In this document: in pieces, positions 40,917 through 49,603 of the stretch | How the letters are laid out: the number at the start of each line of letters is the position of its first letter | Position numbering within the stretch: the first letter of the stretch is position 1 | Translations under genes and position numbers: made by a program | Notes under the pieces: model-generated | What the model was told of the DNA's origin: nothing | Databases searched by the model: none | What the model saw: the letters and a program-made list of their open reading frames with translations, nothing else | Source of the DNA: Nitrospirota bacterium | GTDB taxonomy: Bacteria > Nitrospirota > Thermodesulfovibrionia > UBA6902 > DSMQ01 | Reading direction: 5' to 3' | Length of the DNA: 64,000 nt | Assembly: GCA_016208965.1 (NCBI GenBank) | Contig: JACQXB010000009.1 | Coordinates: forward strand, 32,683 to 96,682

Positions 40917-42801
40917 ATCCCCTCGGTGTTATCATCCAATTATTCCATGTAAATGTCTGTGAATTGCCTATTATCACTGTTGTCTGCATATCAATATCAT
41001 GTTTAAGCATTTCTTCAAGATTTGTGATCACTATTTTTTCGCCTTCTCTCATTGCAGCCTTCACGATGCCAACGGATGTTTCAGGAGACCTGTGCCTCAA
41101 GATAATATCCCTTGCCTTATTGATATGCCCCTGCCTGCCCCTGCTCTTTGGGTTATAAAGCACAATCACAAAATCAGCCGTTGTAGCGGCCTCAAGCCTT
41201 TTTTCTATCAAATCCCAAGACGTAAGCCTGTTAGAAAGACTTATACATGCAAAATCATGCATGAGTGGCGCACCGAGCCTTGCTGCACAGGCATTTAAGG
41301 CAGAAATACCGGGGATGACTTCAACAGAAATAGTGTCAAAGTGTCCGAGTGTCAGAGTGTCAGAGTCTTTGATACTTTGATACTTTGAATCTTTGACACT
41401 TAGTATCTCAAACACCAATCCTGCCATCGCATATATTCCAGGGTCTCCACCACTTATGATAGAAACGGTTTTTCCTGACATTGCCAGTTCTACTGCTCTT
41501 TTACATCTGTCTATCTCCTGCGTCATGCCTGTGGATACGACTTCTTTATCCTTAATTAACTCCTGTATTAGTTCAAGATATGTGCTGTATCCAACTATAA
41601 CTTCAGATTTTCTCATGGCACTTTGGGCATAAGGTGTAATGTGTTCTATACTTCCTGGCCCTGTTCCAACGATATAAATTTTGCCTTTAAGTGACGAGTC
41701 TAATTTAGAGTTTCTTATTTTTTTATTCGTTAACTTGTAACTTGTAACTTGTAACTTGTAACTGTCTTTAACAGCTATTGCCACTGTTACATTCCCTATC
41801 TTTTGCTTTTTCACAAGCAGTTTCTTTGCTCCTGATGCGAGTAATACTGCTGGCTCTGCTACTGCTTTGGCTCCAGTTGCTTTGAATGCAGCTTCTGATT
41901 TCACCACACCTTTAACATTATTCAGTTCGTCGGATGTGAACGTTTTAACCTTAAAACCATACTTTTCAGTGAATGCAATCAGACCAGGCTCGCTGCTTTT
42001 TTTATCAATGGTCGCTATGGAGTAAACCGATAGAAATGATAGATTATTTTCTTCCAATATCCTTTTTACAGCATCCTCTATCTCATCTGATGATGTCCCA
42101 CTATTGCAGCCCATCCCTATAACAAGGTTTTTGGGACGGAGATAAAGCTGACCTTTTACATGACATCCTCCAGAAGAACATATAAACTGATTGAGATAAA
42201 TGTTTGTTTTGTTTGTTATCACCACATCAGCAAATCGTGGGTCATTGACCTTCAAGAATTCTTCAGGAAGATTTACTTCCGAGTTTTGTTCTATACAGAC
42301 CATCAATGCACTGTTATTTACAAGCCGTGTGCCTATTTGCGGAAGGAGTTCCCAATCTTCTATGACAAGATTATTCTCCTTTGCCCACAGGTCTATGGAA
42401 GGCAGATTATTTACATCAGATGCTGTTGTTATTACCGCTCTGCCTCCTAAAAAATCAGCAATCTCCTTTGCAATCTTATTTGCACCTCCAAGATGTCCAC
42501 TTAAAAGACTGACAGCAAATCTCCCTGCTTCGTCCAGCACAACAACAGCAGGATCTGTCCTTTTGCCTTTTATTAAGGGTGCGATAGTCCTGACAACAAT
42601 TCCTGCTGCCATGATGAATATTAGATTTTTGCACTCGCTCCAGACCTCAGAAACAGCCTCTGATTTAAATTTCACCATCTGTGAATTAGGGAAAAGCTCT
42701 TTGAGCTTTTTGGCAAGCATAAGTCCCTTGTCTGTTATGTAAAATAAGGCTGAAGGCTGACTTCTGACTTCTGTCTTGTTGCCCTTATTTTCTGTATTCA
42801 T
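40894..42801 (-). CDS. cbiGH: CbiG-CbiH fusion (cobalt-precorrin-5A hydrolase / precorrin-3B C17-methyltransferase)
   Basis: 635 residues. CbiG part about 15-350: VRTIAPLIKGKRTDPAVVVL, SLLSGHLGGAN, and GMGCNSGTSSDEIEDAVKRI. CbiH part about 375-635: IYIVGTGPGSIEHITPYAQS, ISGGDPGIYAMAGLVFEI, VEVIPGISALNACAARLGAP. Ring contraction and removal of the C2 fragment in anaerobic cobalamin synthesis. Repeat-derived linkers: SYKLQVTSYKL (CTTGTAA units, 41735-41765) at the domain junction and SKYQSIKDSDTLTLGHFDT (41335-41395) inside CbiH. Confidence 0.93.
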   Translation of the reverse strand: MNTENKGNKTEVRSQPSALFYITDKGLMLAKKLKELFPNSQMVKFKSEAVSEVWSECKNLIFIMAAGIVVRTIAPLIKGKRTDPAVVVLDEAGRFAVSLLSGHLGGANKIAKEIADFLGGRAVITTASDVNNLPSIDLWAKENNLVIEDWELLPQIGTRLVNNSALMVCIEQNSEVNLPEEFLKVNDPRFADVVITNKTNIYLNQFICSSGGCHVKGQLYLRPKNLVIGMGCNSGTSSDEIEDAVKRILEENNLSFLSVYSIATIDKKSSEPGLIAFTEKYGFKVKTFTSDELNNVKGVVKSEAAFKATGAKAVAEPAVLLASGAKKLLVKKQKIGNVTVAIAVKDSYKLQVTSYKLTNKKIRNSKLDSSLKGKIYIVGTGPGSIEHITPYAQSAMRKSEVIVGYSTYLELIQELIKDKEVVSTGMTQEIDRCKRAVELAMSGKTVSIISGGDPGIYAMAGLVFEILSVKDSKYQSIKDSDTLTLGHFDTISVEVIPGISALNACAARLGAPLMHDFACISLSNRLTSWDLIEKRLEAATTADFVIVLYNPKSRGRQGHINKARDIILRHRSPETSVGIVKAAMREGEKIVITNLEEMLKHDIDMQTTVIIGNSQTFTWNNWMITPRGYEKKFKV

Positions 42802-43540
42802 GTGTAAAGTCTTTGTTGTAGAGCTTTGATTCTTTGCCTAACGATTCTTCCGATGCCCTTAAAGCCTCACCAACATATATAAGTGCAGTCTTTTTTATAT
42901 TGGCAGTTTTAATTAATTCAACCATATTTTTTAGTCTGCCTCTTATAATTTTCTGTTTCGGCCAGGATACCTTCTCAATTATCACCACAGGCGTATCTTC
43001 CGGATAGCTTTTTAGTAATTCGTCTCTTAACTTTTCACTCATCCCTGCACTCAAAAATATCACCATTGTTGCTTTGTGTTTAGCCAACTCACTGAGCTTT
43101 TCGGTTTCAGGTACAAGAGTCCTTCCTTCAAGACGTGTAAATATGACAGTCTGGCTTATCTCAGGAATGGTGAGTTCCTGTCCCAGTACTGCTGCACCGG
43201 CCATTGCAGAAGAAACCCCTGGAATGACTTCATAATCTATGTTCAATTCTCGGAGCCTTTCTATCTGCTCTGATATGGCACTGTATAAAGAGGTGTCACC
43301 TGTGTGCAGCCTCACAACCATCTTATCTTTATCTATTGAGTCTTTTATAATCTTTATTATTTCATTAAGGGTAAGTTTTGATGAATCAAATATTTCTGCT
43401 TTTATGTTGTTCAAGAGTTCAGGATTCACAAGGCTTCCTGCATAAATTACTACATTGGCATTATCAAGGAGCCTTCTACTCTTGATTGTTATTAACTCAG
43501 GATCACCAGGCCCTGCACTTATGAAATATACCTTGCTCAT
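42785..43540 (-). CDS. cbiF: Precorrin-4/cobalt-factor IV C11-methyltransferase
   Basis: 251 residues, normal family length. SAM-dependent tetrapyrrole methylase signatures: VYFISAGPGDPELITIKSRR at the N-terminus, VVRLHTGDTSLYSAISEQIE, and EVIPGVSSAMAGAAVLGQEL. Overlaps cbiGH by 17 nt and cbiL by 4 nt in the cbi operon. Free of repeat insertions, unlike its neighbours. Confidence 0.95.
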   Translation of the reverse strand: MSKVYFISAGPGDPELITIKSRRLLDNANVVIYAGSLVNPELLNNIKAEIFDSSKLTLNEIIKIIKDSIDKDKMVVRLHTGDTSLYSAISEQIERLRELNIDYEVIPGVSSAMAGAAVLGQELTIPEISQTVIFTRLEGRTLVPETEKLSELAKHKATMVIFLSAGMSEKLRDELLKSYPEDTPVVIIEKVSWPKQKIIRGRLKNMVELIKTANIKKTALIYVGEALRASEESLGKESKLYNKDFTHEYRK

Positions 43541-44304
43541 TTTCTTATTATCACCATTGAAAAGTAATTGAGGTCTTCTTCTTTTACATCTCTGATATTT
43601 TTGATTATCCTTTCATCTTCCATACCCACCTTTGAAATATAAACTGCTTTATTCAGGAGATCTGTTTCATCTAAGACATTCAATATATTTCTGAACACTT
43701 TATGAACCTTCATAAGCACAATGGTATCAAACCTTTCTAATGCATTCTTTAAGTCAGTCATGTAATTTGCTGGAAGTATAGCAATCCTTTCATCAGCGAG
43801 TCCCAATGGTATTTTTGCCATTGAGGCAGAGGCATTTATGGAAGATACTCCTGGAATTATTTCTATATTTAATTCTGGGTTGAGATCAAGAAGTCTATCA
43901 TGGAGGTAAAAAAATGTGCTGTATATTGCAGGATCTCCGATGGTGATAAAAGCCGTATCAATTCCTTTATCTAGTCTGCTATAAACAGCATTTATTGTTT
44001 CCTGCCATTTTGTGTCCAGTTCGCAATCTTTAAATCCCCCCTCACCCCCCTTTGTTAAAGGGGGGATGGGGGGATTTTCTGTATTCTGTGTTCTGGTCTT
44101 TCTCATTGGAAAATATGCCTCTATGATCTCTTTGCCGTCAATGTCAATAACTTTTCTAACAATGGATAATGCAAAACTGCTTCCTTCTTCCCTGCTCTTT
44201 GGAACACAGATGCATGACACTTCTTTTAGTATCCTTAGCGCCTTGAGCGTTAACAGTTCAGGGTTTCCGGGACCTACACCTATTACATAAAGTTTTCCTG
44301 TCAT
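43537..44304 (-). CDS. cbiL: Precorrin-2/cobalt-factor II C20-methyltransferase
   Basis: 255 residues. N-terminus LYVIGVGPGNPELLTLKALR, then FITIGDPAIYSTFFYLHDRL and EIIPGVSSINASASMAKIPL. Adds the C20 methyl in early corrin synthesis. An insertion NPPIPPLTKGGEGGFKD (about residues 78-94) comes from the palindromic repeat at 44029-44080. Confidence 0.94.
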   Translation of the reverse strand: MTGKLYVIGVGPGNPELLTLKALRILKEVSCICVPKSREEGSSFALSIVRKVIDIDGKEIIEAYFPMRKTRTQNTENPPIPPLTKGGEGGFKDCELDTKWQETINAVYSRLDKGIDTAFITIGDPAIYSTFFYLHDRLLDLNPELNIEIIPGVSSINASASMAKIPLGLADERIAILPANYMTDLKNALERFDTIVLMKVHKVFRNILNVLDETDLLNKAVYISKVGMEDERIIKNIRDVKEEDLNYFSMVIIRK

Positions 44305-44306
44305 TT

Positions 44307-45635
44307 CTATCTTTCTCCTGTTATAACAAATATCGTATTTAAAGCATTCATGTGTCTTTTGCCACCCATAGTTTTTACTCTGGAAACAGAAATTTCAGAT
44401 ACTCCCACATTAAATTCGTTGTTCTCAAGATGTTGAATTGCCCCATTCAGTGTCTCTATTGTAGTGGCATTTATTACGATGACTCCAGACGATATCTTAT
44501 TGCTCACAAATTCTATTATCTCTTTAATCCTTCCGCTGCTCCCTCCTATAAATACTCTGTCTGGCTCTGGAAGATTTGATAGTATTTCAGGGGCATTGCC
44601 TTTTATTATCTCAATATTAGATGTGTTGTGTCTAATCATATTTTCCTTGATATGATTAACCTGCTCTTCATCTCTTTCGATAGCAAAAACTTTTAATTCA
44701 GGATAAAGCCTTGCTACTTCTATTGATACTGATCCAGAGCCAGCACCAATATCCCAGAAAACACCCTTTGGGGGAAGTCTTAATTTATGAATGGTTACTG
44801 CCCTAACCTCATCTTTTGTTATGAGCCCCCTTGAATGCTGAATCTCGTCTTCTCGGATACCAAAACAAAAACCAGAAGTTGAGAAGTTTGGAAGTTGAGA
44901 AGTTGAAATTTTCACATCTTCACACCTTCTCATTTTCTCATCTTCTGACTTTTTTATTATGACTACATTTGGGTCTGTGAATAACATGCCAGCAATCTCA
45001 TGAGGTGTTCCCTTAATAATCCTTTCATCAAGATAGCCAAGTTTTTCACAAACAAACATTTTGAGTTCAGAGTTTAGAGTTAAGGATTTAGAGTTAAGGA
45101 TTTTTGCTATTACCGATGGATTGTTCTCTTTATCAGTAAGAATGGCGAGTTTACTATATTTTGTGAGGAGAAATGGAATGTCTTTAATTTTATACTCAAG
45201 TTTTCTTCTTTTCTTTGGGTCGGGCCCTCCATGCAGGCTTATGAAAAATGCATCGCTCCATGTCTCTTTGATTTTTGAAAACGCCACCTGGACACTTGAA
45301 AGGTCCGGGAGTATCTCTATTATGTCATTTGCAAATTCGTTAACGATTCTTCTGCCAATTCCAAAAAACATCGGGTCTCCGGAAGCGAGAAGCACGATAG
45401 CACGTGATGCGTGATGCGTGATGCGTGATGCGATCAGGGACTTGATAAAATTAATTGTCTCATCCACATTGTTTATGACTTTTATTTTATCTTTCACTTT
45501 TTCATATTCCTTATAACTTTTAAAAACCTCAAAGAGCCTTTTGGATGCAAGGATGACTGATGAATTCAAGATAACTTTCCTTGCACCTTTATCAAGTGGT
45601 CTATAGCCAATGCCTATGACATAGATTTTATTCAT
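44307..45635 (-). CDS. cbiET: CbiE-CbiT fusion (CobL-like): cobalt-precorrin-7 C5/C15-methyltransferase
   Basis: 442 residues. CbiE part about 1-215 (IYVIGIGYRPLDKGARKVIL, LLASGDPMFFGIGRRIV). CbiT part about 245-442 (FWDIGAGSGSVSIEVARLYP, VFIGGSSGRIKEIIEF), methylating C5 and C15 and decarboxylating C12. Repeat insertions: ASRITHHASRA (GTGATGC units, 45403-45432), LNSKSLTLNSELK (45061-45105) and the linker KMRRCEDVKISTSQLPNFST (44870-44945) between the two enzymes. Confidence 0.94.
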   Translation of the reverse strand: MNKIYVIGIGYRPLDKGARKVILNSSVILASKRLFEVFKSYKEYEKVKDKIKVINNVDETINFIKSLIASRITHHASRAIVLLASGDPMFFGIGRRIVNEFANDIIEILPDLSSVQVAFSKIKETWSDAFFISLHGGPDPKKRRKLEYKIKDIPFLLTKYSKLAILTDKENNPSVIAKILNSKSLTLNSELKMFVCEKLGYLDERIIKGTPHEIAGMLFTDPNVVIIKKSEDEKMRRCEDVKISTSQLPNFSTSGFCFGIREDEIQHSRGLITKDEVRAVTIHKLRLPPKGVFWDIGAGSGSVSIEVARLYPELKVFAIERDEEQVNHIKENMIRHNTSNIEIIKGNAPEILSNLPEPDRVFIGGSSGRIKEIIEFVSNKISSGVIVINATTIETLNGAIQHLENNEFNVGVSEISVSRVKTMGGKRHMNALNTIFVITGER

Positions 45636-45761
45636 ATCGAAAAAATGCTCAAGGTAAAATATTTAAGGGGAAATTCAGCGCACCTTTATACGATGTCAGA
45701 TCAACAGGATAAAAGTAGTGATTGATCGCTTTGATCCAACTCCTTGGCATTAGTTATTTTT

Positions 45762-46061
45762 TTACCACACCTTTCTCATGCTTTTGAGAGATGATAGATA
45801 GTCCTCGTGTTCCAGATTAGCCTCAACCCCGTAGTCCCTGAATACGTCCATCATTTTTGAGATAGAAACCCCTGCTATTCTTGCAGCCTTTTCGATAGAT
45901 GCCTCGGATTTTTTATATTTTTCTATAGCAAGCATTACCCTGCCGAGGTCAACAAGTTCCCTGACGGCTTTTGAAACATCCTCTTTTTCTTCTTTTGCAA
46001 GATGAGATAAGAATTTATAGTCATTGTCGTCCACACGTATACTTAGAGTTTTTGTTGCCAT
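45762..46061 (-). CDS. UPF0175-family antitoxin
   Basis: 99 residues. Arc-like strand ATKTLSIRVDDNDYKFLSHL, then the UPF0175 core VRELVDLGRVMLAIEKYKKS and AARIAGVSISKMMDVFRDYG. It lies 1 nt after the PIN gene, toxin first. Ribosome site AGGAGG. The pair is wedged between cbiET and cbiD. Confidence 0.85.
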   Translation of the reverse strand: MATKTLSIRVDDNDYKFLSHLAKEEKEDVSKAVRELVDLGRVMLAIEKYKKSEASIEKAARIAGVSISKMMDVFRDYGVEANLEHEDYLSSLKSMRKVW

Positions 46062-46062
46062 T

Positions 46063-46563
46063 TTAAATTCCTCCTTTTATTTGTCTTTCCGCATCAGCAA
46101 TTATTGCCTTGCCATATCTGCCTATATATCCAAGCCGTTGTAATTTTAAAAGAGCCTCATTTTTATCAATGAGTTGTTTTTCAAATGCCCTTATTAAAAC
46201 AGCTATGGCAGTAATAAACTCAATTTTTAACATTTTGCATGCCCTTATTGCATTTCTATCATCTGTCGCAATGAAGCGTATATTCTCCTGAATAGCAAGA
46301 CTTATTGCTTCTGCCTCGCCTTGGTCTATATTAAAATCTAACATAAGCTTATCTGACTGTTTCTTATTTTTAACCTTTAATGCAGTAATCTTTTTATCCT
46401 CAAATAGCTTCCGTATAATAGGTGAATCCTCATATTCTACTTGTCTTACTTCTGAAGCAACGCTCTCAGGCACTAAAACTTTCTGCTGAAAATTGAATAT
46501 AAACAATTCCAGTAAATCTATTTTTGCAAGAAGAATTAATGTTGATGCATCAAAGATTATCAT
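46063..46563 (-). CDS. DUF3368-type PIN-domain toxin
   Basis: 166 residues from ATG 46563 (a TTG three codons earlier is possible). PIN residues: Asp in IIFDASTLILLAKID, Glu in VPESVASEV, acidic pair in IDQGEAEAISLAIQ and Asp in FIATDDRNAIRAC. RNase toxin partner of the UPF0175 protein. Intact. Confidence 0.87.
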   Translation of the reverse strand: MIIFDASTLILLAKIDLLELFIFNFQQKVLVPESVASEVRQVEYEDSPIIRKLFEDKKITALKVKNKKQSDKLMLDFNIDQGEAEAISLAIQENIRFIATDDRNAIRACKMLKIEFITAIAVLIRAFEKQLIDKNEALLKLQRLGYIGRYGKAIIADAERQIKGGI

Positions 46564-46602
46564 GTAATTCAATTGTAATCATTTGTATGACAAATGTCAA
46601 CC

Positions 46603-47832
46603 CTATTCACTATTTGCAATTATCTTCCCTTCATACGATACAAGATATGAAATAACAGGTATTCCTGAGGCTATGCTTTCTGCATATTTTTTAGCGGCAA
46701 CACAAACCTTTAAAAAAAGTGATGCGTGATGCGTGATGCGTGATGCGCTAATGAATTCAAAAATTTCCATTGCTGTATTGAACTCTTGCGCTAATCCCCA
46801 ATCCATAACCCCCAATCCCTTTAAAAATTCAATAGTTTTTTTTATATCAATTGCTCCGTGTTTTACATGTGTCTGAGGCGTTGACATTGCAACCTTTAGC
46901 ATCTTTGCCCATTGCGCACAGAGATGGATTTTTTTGAACCCATGCGTTTTCGCCTCAAGAAGCGAATATTCAAGATAATCACCCATCATTATATAATATT
47001 CTTCTGGAAAATTGAATTTTTTCATGTGCGATTTTTCCGAGGTTCGTCCGGCAGAAATAACAATTTCCTGATGCCCCATTGCCTTTGCCACATCCATAGA
47101 AGATGTTATTGTTGCTGTCCATGCCTCTGATGATATAGGTTTCACAATACCCGTTGTGCCGAGTATTGATATACCGCCTATTATACCCAGTCTATGATTC
47201 AGTGTCTTTTTAGCTAATTCCTCGCCATTTGGAACCGAGATGGTTATTTCCAAAACTGAGGCGGTTCTTTTTAAATCTTGCATCTTGCATCCTGCATCCT
47301 GCATCGCTTCCATCACTGCCTTTTCTATCATCTTTCTTGGCACTGGATTTATGGCGGACTCTCTGACAGGAACGGGAAGTCCGGGTTTTGTAACAATACC
47401 AACACCCTTACCACCTTTGATAATTAATAAGTGTGAAGTGGGAACTAAGAAGTGAGAAGTAAAAAACAAAGCATCTAAAAATCTTTTACTTCCTACTTCT
47501 AACTTCTCACTTTTTACTTGTATTGTTGCAACTATCTCTGCCCTGTTTGTTACATCCGGGTCATCGCCTGCATCTTTGATAACAGATGCCCGAGCAATCA
47601 GTGATGAGTGATGAGTGATGAGTTTGGAGTTATGGACTTTAAAACATACTCTGCTGCCATCAGGAAAAGGAATCTCTACATGGGTGATGGATAATGAGTG
47701 ATGAGTAACGGGTTTCTCGTCTGGTTTGTTACGCATTACGCATAACGCATTACGCATCACGAGCATTGCTGCCTTTGCAGCCGCAGCAGCACATGCGCCT
47801 GTTGTATATCCTGACCTGAGTTTTTTCTTCAT
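46603..47832 (-). CDS. cbiD: Cobalt-precorrin-5B C1-methyltransferase
   Basis: 409 residues (usual 360-380). N-terminus KLRSGYTTGACAAAAAKAAM is the family signature; GGKGVGIVTKPGLPVPVRES and ILGTTGIVKPISSEAWTATI are intact. Repeat-encoded segments: NALCVMRNK and THHSLSITHVEI near the start, SKLITHHSSLIA, EKLEVGSKRF...SHFLVPTSHLL (GTGAAGT units) and SASRITHHASLF near the C-terminus (46719-46747). At least five insertions in one gene. Confidence 0.94.
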   Translation of the reverse strand: MKKKLRSGYTTGACAAAAAKAAMLVMRNALCVMRNKPDEKPVTHHSLSITHVEIPFPDGSRVCFKVHNSKLITHHSSLIARASVIKDAGDDPDVTNRAEIVATIQVKSEKLEVGSKRFLDALFFTSHFLVPTSHLLIIKGGKGVGIVTKPGLPVPVRESAINPVPRKMIEKAVMEAMQDAGCKMQDLKRTASVLEITISVPNGEELAKKTLNHRLGIIGGISILGTTGIVKPISSEAWTATITSSMDVAKAMGHQEIVISAGRTSEKSHMKKFNFPEEYYIMMGDYLEYSLLEAKTHGFKKIHLCAQWAKMLKVAMSTPQTHVKHGAIDIKKTIEFLKGLGVMDWGLAQEFNTAMEIFEFISASRITHHASLFLKVCVAAKKYAESIASGIPVISYLVSYEGKIIANSE

Positions 47833-47990
47833 ATCAAATGTCCGCAGATTTCACAGATTCCTCAGATTTTATAAAAAGCAAAAGCATGAACATTTACCTA
47901 TTGCGTCATTACGGGCTTGACCCGGAATGACAATATGAAACATTAAATTTGTTTTTCATAAAAATCTGTGTCAATCTGCGCAATCTGTGG
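47833..47990. repeat. CCGCAGATT dispersed repeat with internal CATTACGGG/CGGAATGA element
   Basis: TCCGCAGATTTCACAGATTC and AAATCTGTGTCAATCTGCGC/AATCTGTGG bracket GTCATTACGGGCTTGACCCG/GAATGAC. The outer arms match the repeat at 30046-30160. The inner part matches 49335-49368. Confidence 0.75.
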
Positions 47991-47991
47991 A

Positions 47992-49320
47992 TTAGAATTG
48001 ATATTCATACCGCATTTGTTCCAGCGAACCATTCCTCAGGATGTATTTAACTTTGTTTTCCGCAATTAATTTAAAGGCATATCGTATTATTTCTTTATAA
48101 GATTCACAGAATTCTGCTTTTTGATACATGTTGCCGCGTGCATGCATTTCTGCAGGGCATGGCGAGCCGCATATATGCCTGAAGTCACAAGTATTGCATT
48201 CTTGTATTTTCTCTACGGTTCTTGAACGTATTTCCCTGAATGGTCTTGACTTCATTGCTTCTGTAATTGATGTTTTAAAGATGTTTCCTCCTGAAAATTC
48301 TTTGAAACCGATGAATTCTCCGCAGGGAACCATGTCGCCATCGGCAGTAACGGTCAAGAATGTCCGGCCCCCTCCGCAGGGAGAAATATCGCACATCATG
48401 CGCCTTGCAGCGGGTGAAATGATAGCAAGAATAACATTAGCAAAATTCCCCACGACAATCTGACGTCCGGATTTCCGCGTAAGTTCCGTTGCCGTCCCCA
48501 CTGCCTTTATCAGATTTTTGGCTAACACCATATCATCGGGTTTCAAGCTCCATGAACGTCTCTGCGTCAGTCTCACGGGATTTAAAAGCACGCACGGAAC
48601 TTCTTTCCTGTGGAGAAATTTCACAAGCTCAGAAAGCCTGTTAACATTAAATTTTGTAACCGTGCATATTACATTCAATCCTTCATATCCGTCAAACCAA
48701 TCCAATGCCTGCACAGCCTTTTTAAAGTTGCTGCTGCCTTTTGTCGTTACGCGTGAGCGATTATTAATATCCGCATTGGCAGCATCAAGCGATATGCCAA
48801 TTCCAATCCTGTTCTTTTTTATAAACTCCGCATCTTTTTTTTCAAGCAGAAGGGCGTTGGTCTGGATGCCGAAAAGAAATTTATTATGATACTTTTTTAT
48901 TGCATCAAAAAGAATATCTTTCGCAAGCAAGGGTTCAGCGGCATGAAAAACTATCACTGTTTTTTTCTTGACGTTCTTGAAATGATTATCTATCTTTGTC
49001 AACACAATGTCTAAATCCTTTGCAGTCATCTGTGTGCCCTGCTTCCTTATCTTTGACGGAATATAACAATAAGGACAATTGGCATTGCATCTGTCAGTCG
49101 GGTCAATGTATATGCAGTTTAAATCAGTATTGAATCTGAAATCATAAAGCTCTTTATCAAGGTGTTCCCTCTCCTTTTTATAAAGGTCAATCAGGTTGTC
49201 CGGCAAAAGAAATTTTCCATTGTCTCTTGGAATTACACCCCAGAAAACATTGTCAGGGTCCAACGCCAGTTTCCAGTCAGCGTCAATATCGGAAAATGAG
49301 ATTCCGCGGTTGTTGTTCAT
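47992..49320 (-). CDS. cbpB: Peptide-modifying radical SAM/SPASM enzyme, CbpB-like
   Basis: 442 residues. N-terminal leader about 1-65 (possible peptide-recognition region), then IDPTDRCNANCPYCYIPSKI with the CxxxCxxC cluster. Next is FHAAEPLLAKDILFDAIKKY, in which AAEP replaces the usual GGEP. SPASM cysteines: CDISPC, MVPCGEF, CNTCDFRHICGSPCPAEMHA and FCESY. From memory, radical SAM enzymes with this architecture at cobalt-transport loci are called CbpB and act on a short precursor CbpA. A 45-codon gene lies 139 nt upstream, after cbiO. Confidence 0.8.
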   Translation of the reverse strand: MNNNRGISFSDIDADWKLALDPDNVFWGVIPRDNGKFLLPDNLIDLYKKEREHLDKELYDFRFNTDLNCIYIDPTDRCNANCPYCYIPSKIRKQGTQMTAKDLDIVLTKIDNHFKNVKKKTVIVFHAAEPLLAKDILFDAIKKYHNKFLFGIQTNALLLEKKDAEFIKKNRIGIGISLDAANADINNRSRVTTKGSSNFKKAVQALDWFDGYEGLNVICTVTKFNVNRLSELVKFLHRKEVPCVLLNPVRLTQRRSWSLKPDDMVLAKNLIKAVGTATELTRKSGRQIVVGNFANVILAIISPAARRMMCDISPCGGGRTFLTVTADGDMVPCGEFIGFKEFSGGNIFKTSITEAMKSRPFREIRSRTVEKIQECNTCDFRHICGSPCPAEMHARGNMYQKAEFCESYKEIIRYAFKLIAENKVKYILRNGSLEQMRYEYQF

Positions 49321-49334
49321 TGTTTACTCTCCTT

Positions 49335-49368
49335 TTTCTGTCATTCCGGGCTTGACCCGGAATCCAGT
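49335..49368. repeat. CATTCCGGGCTTGACCCGGAAT palindrome
   Basis: TGTCATTCCGGGCTTGACCC then GGAATCCAG, lying between the precursor peptide gene and the radical SAM gene. It could form a hairpin separating the two cistrons. Confidence 0.8.
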
Positions 49369-49459
49369 TCCTTTCTTTTTAGATATAAATATTGGAATGT
49401 TGTCATTGCGGCTCGTTTAGAGTCTTGCAGGGGCAGGGTTGCCCCGCCCCCGCATTCTC

Positions 49460-49597
49460 CTACAACGGCATCTTCTTCGGTACGTCGCCGTACATCACAA
49501 AGTGGGTCAAGCCGTTAGCGGTCTGCACACATTTCATGTGATAAGATACCGCTTTCTTTGCGCTCAACTTCCTCTTAGCTTTCTTGTCCTTGTTCAA
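49460..49597 (-). CDS. cbpA: Short precursor peptide of the radical SAM pair, CbpA-like
   Basis: 45 codons from TTG 49597, too short for routine gene calling. The product has a Lys/Arg-rich leader (NKDKKAKRKLSAKKAVSYH) and a core MKCVQTANGLTHFVMYGDVP then KKMPL. One Cys (23), Asn28, Thr31, His32 and Tyr36 are potential modification sites. The ribosome site GGGGGTGA overlaps the cbiO stop; the start lies 6 nt after it, so translation is coupled. It sits directly between cobalt transporter genes and a SPASM enzyme. Identity rests on context and recalled CbpA resemblance. Confidence 0.72.
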   Translation of the reverse strand: MNKDKKAKRKLSAKKAVSYHMKCVQTANGLTHFVMYGDVPKKMPL

Positions 49598-49603
49598 GAT
49601 AGT

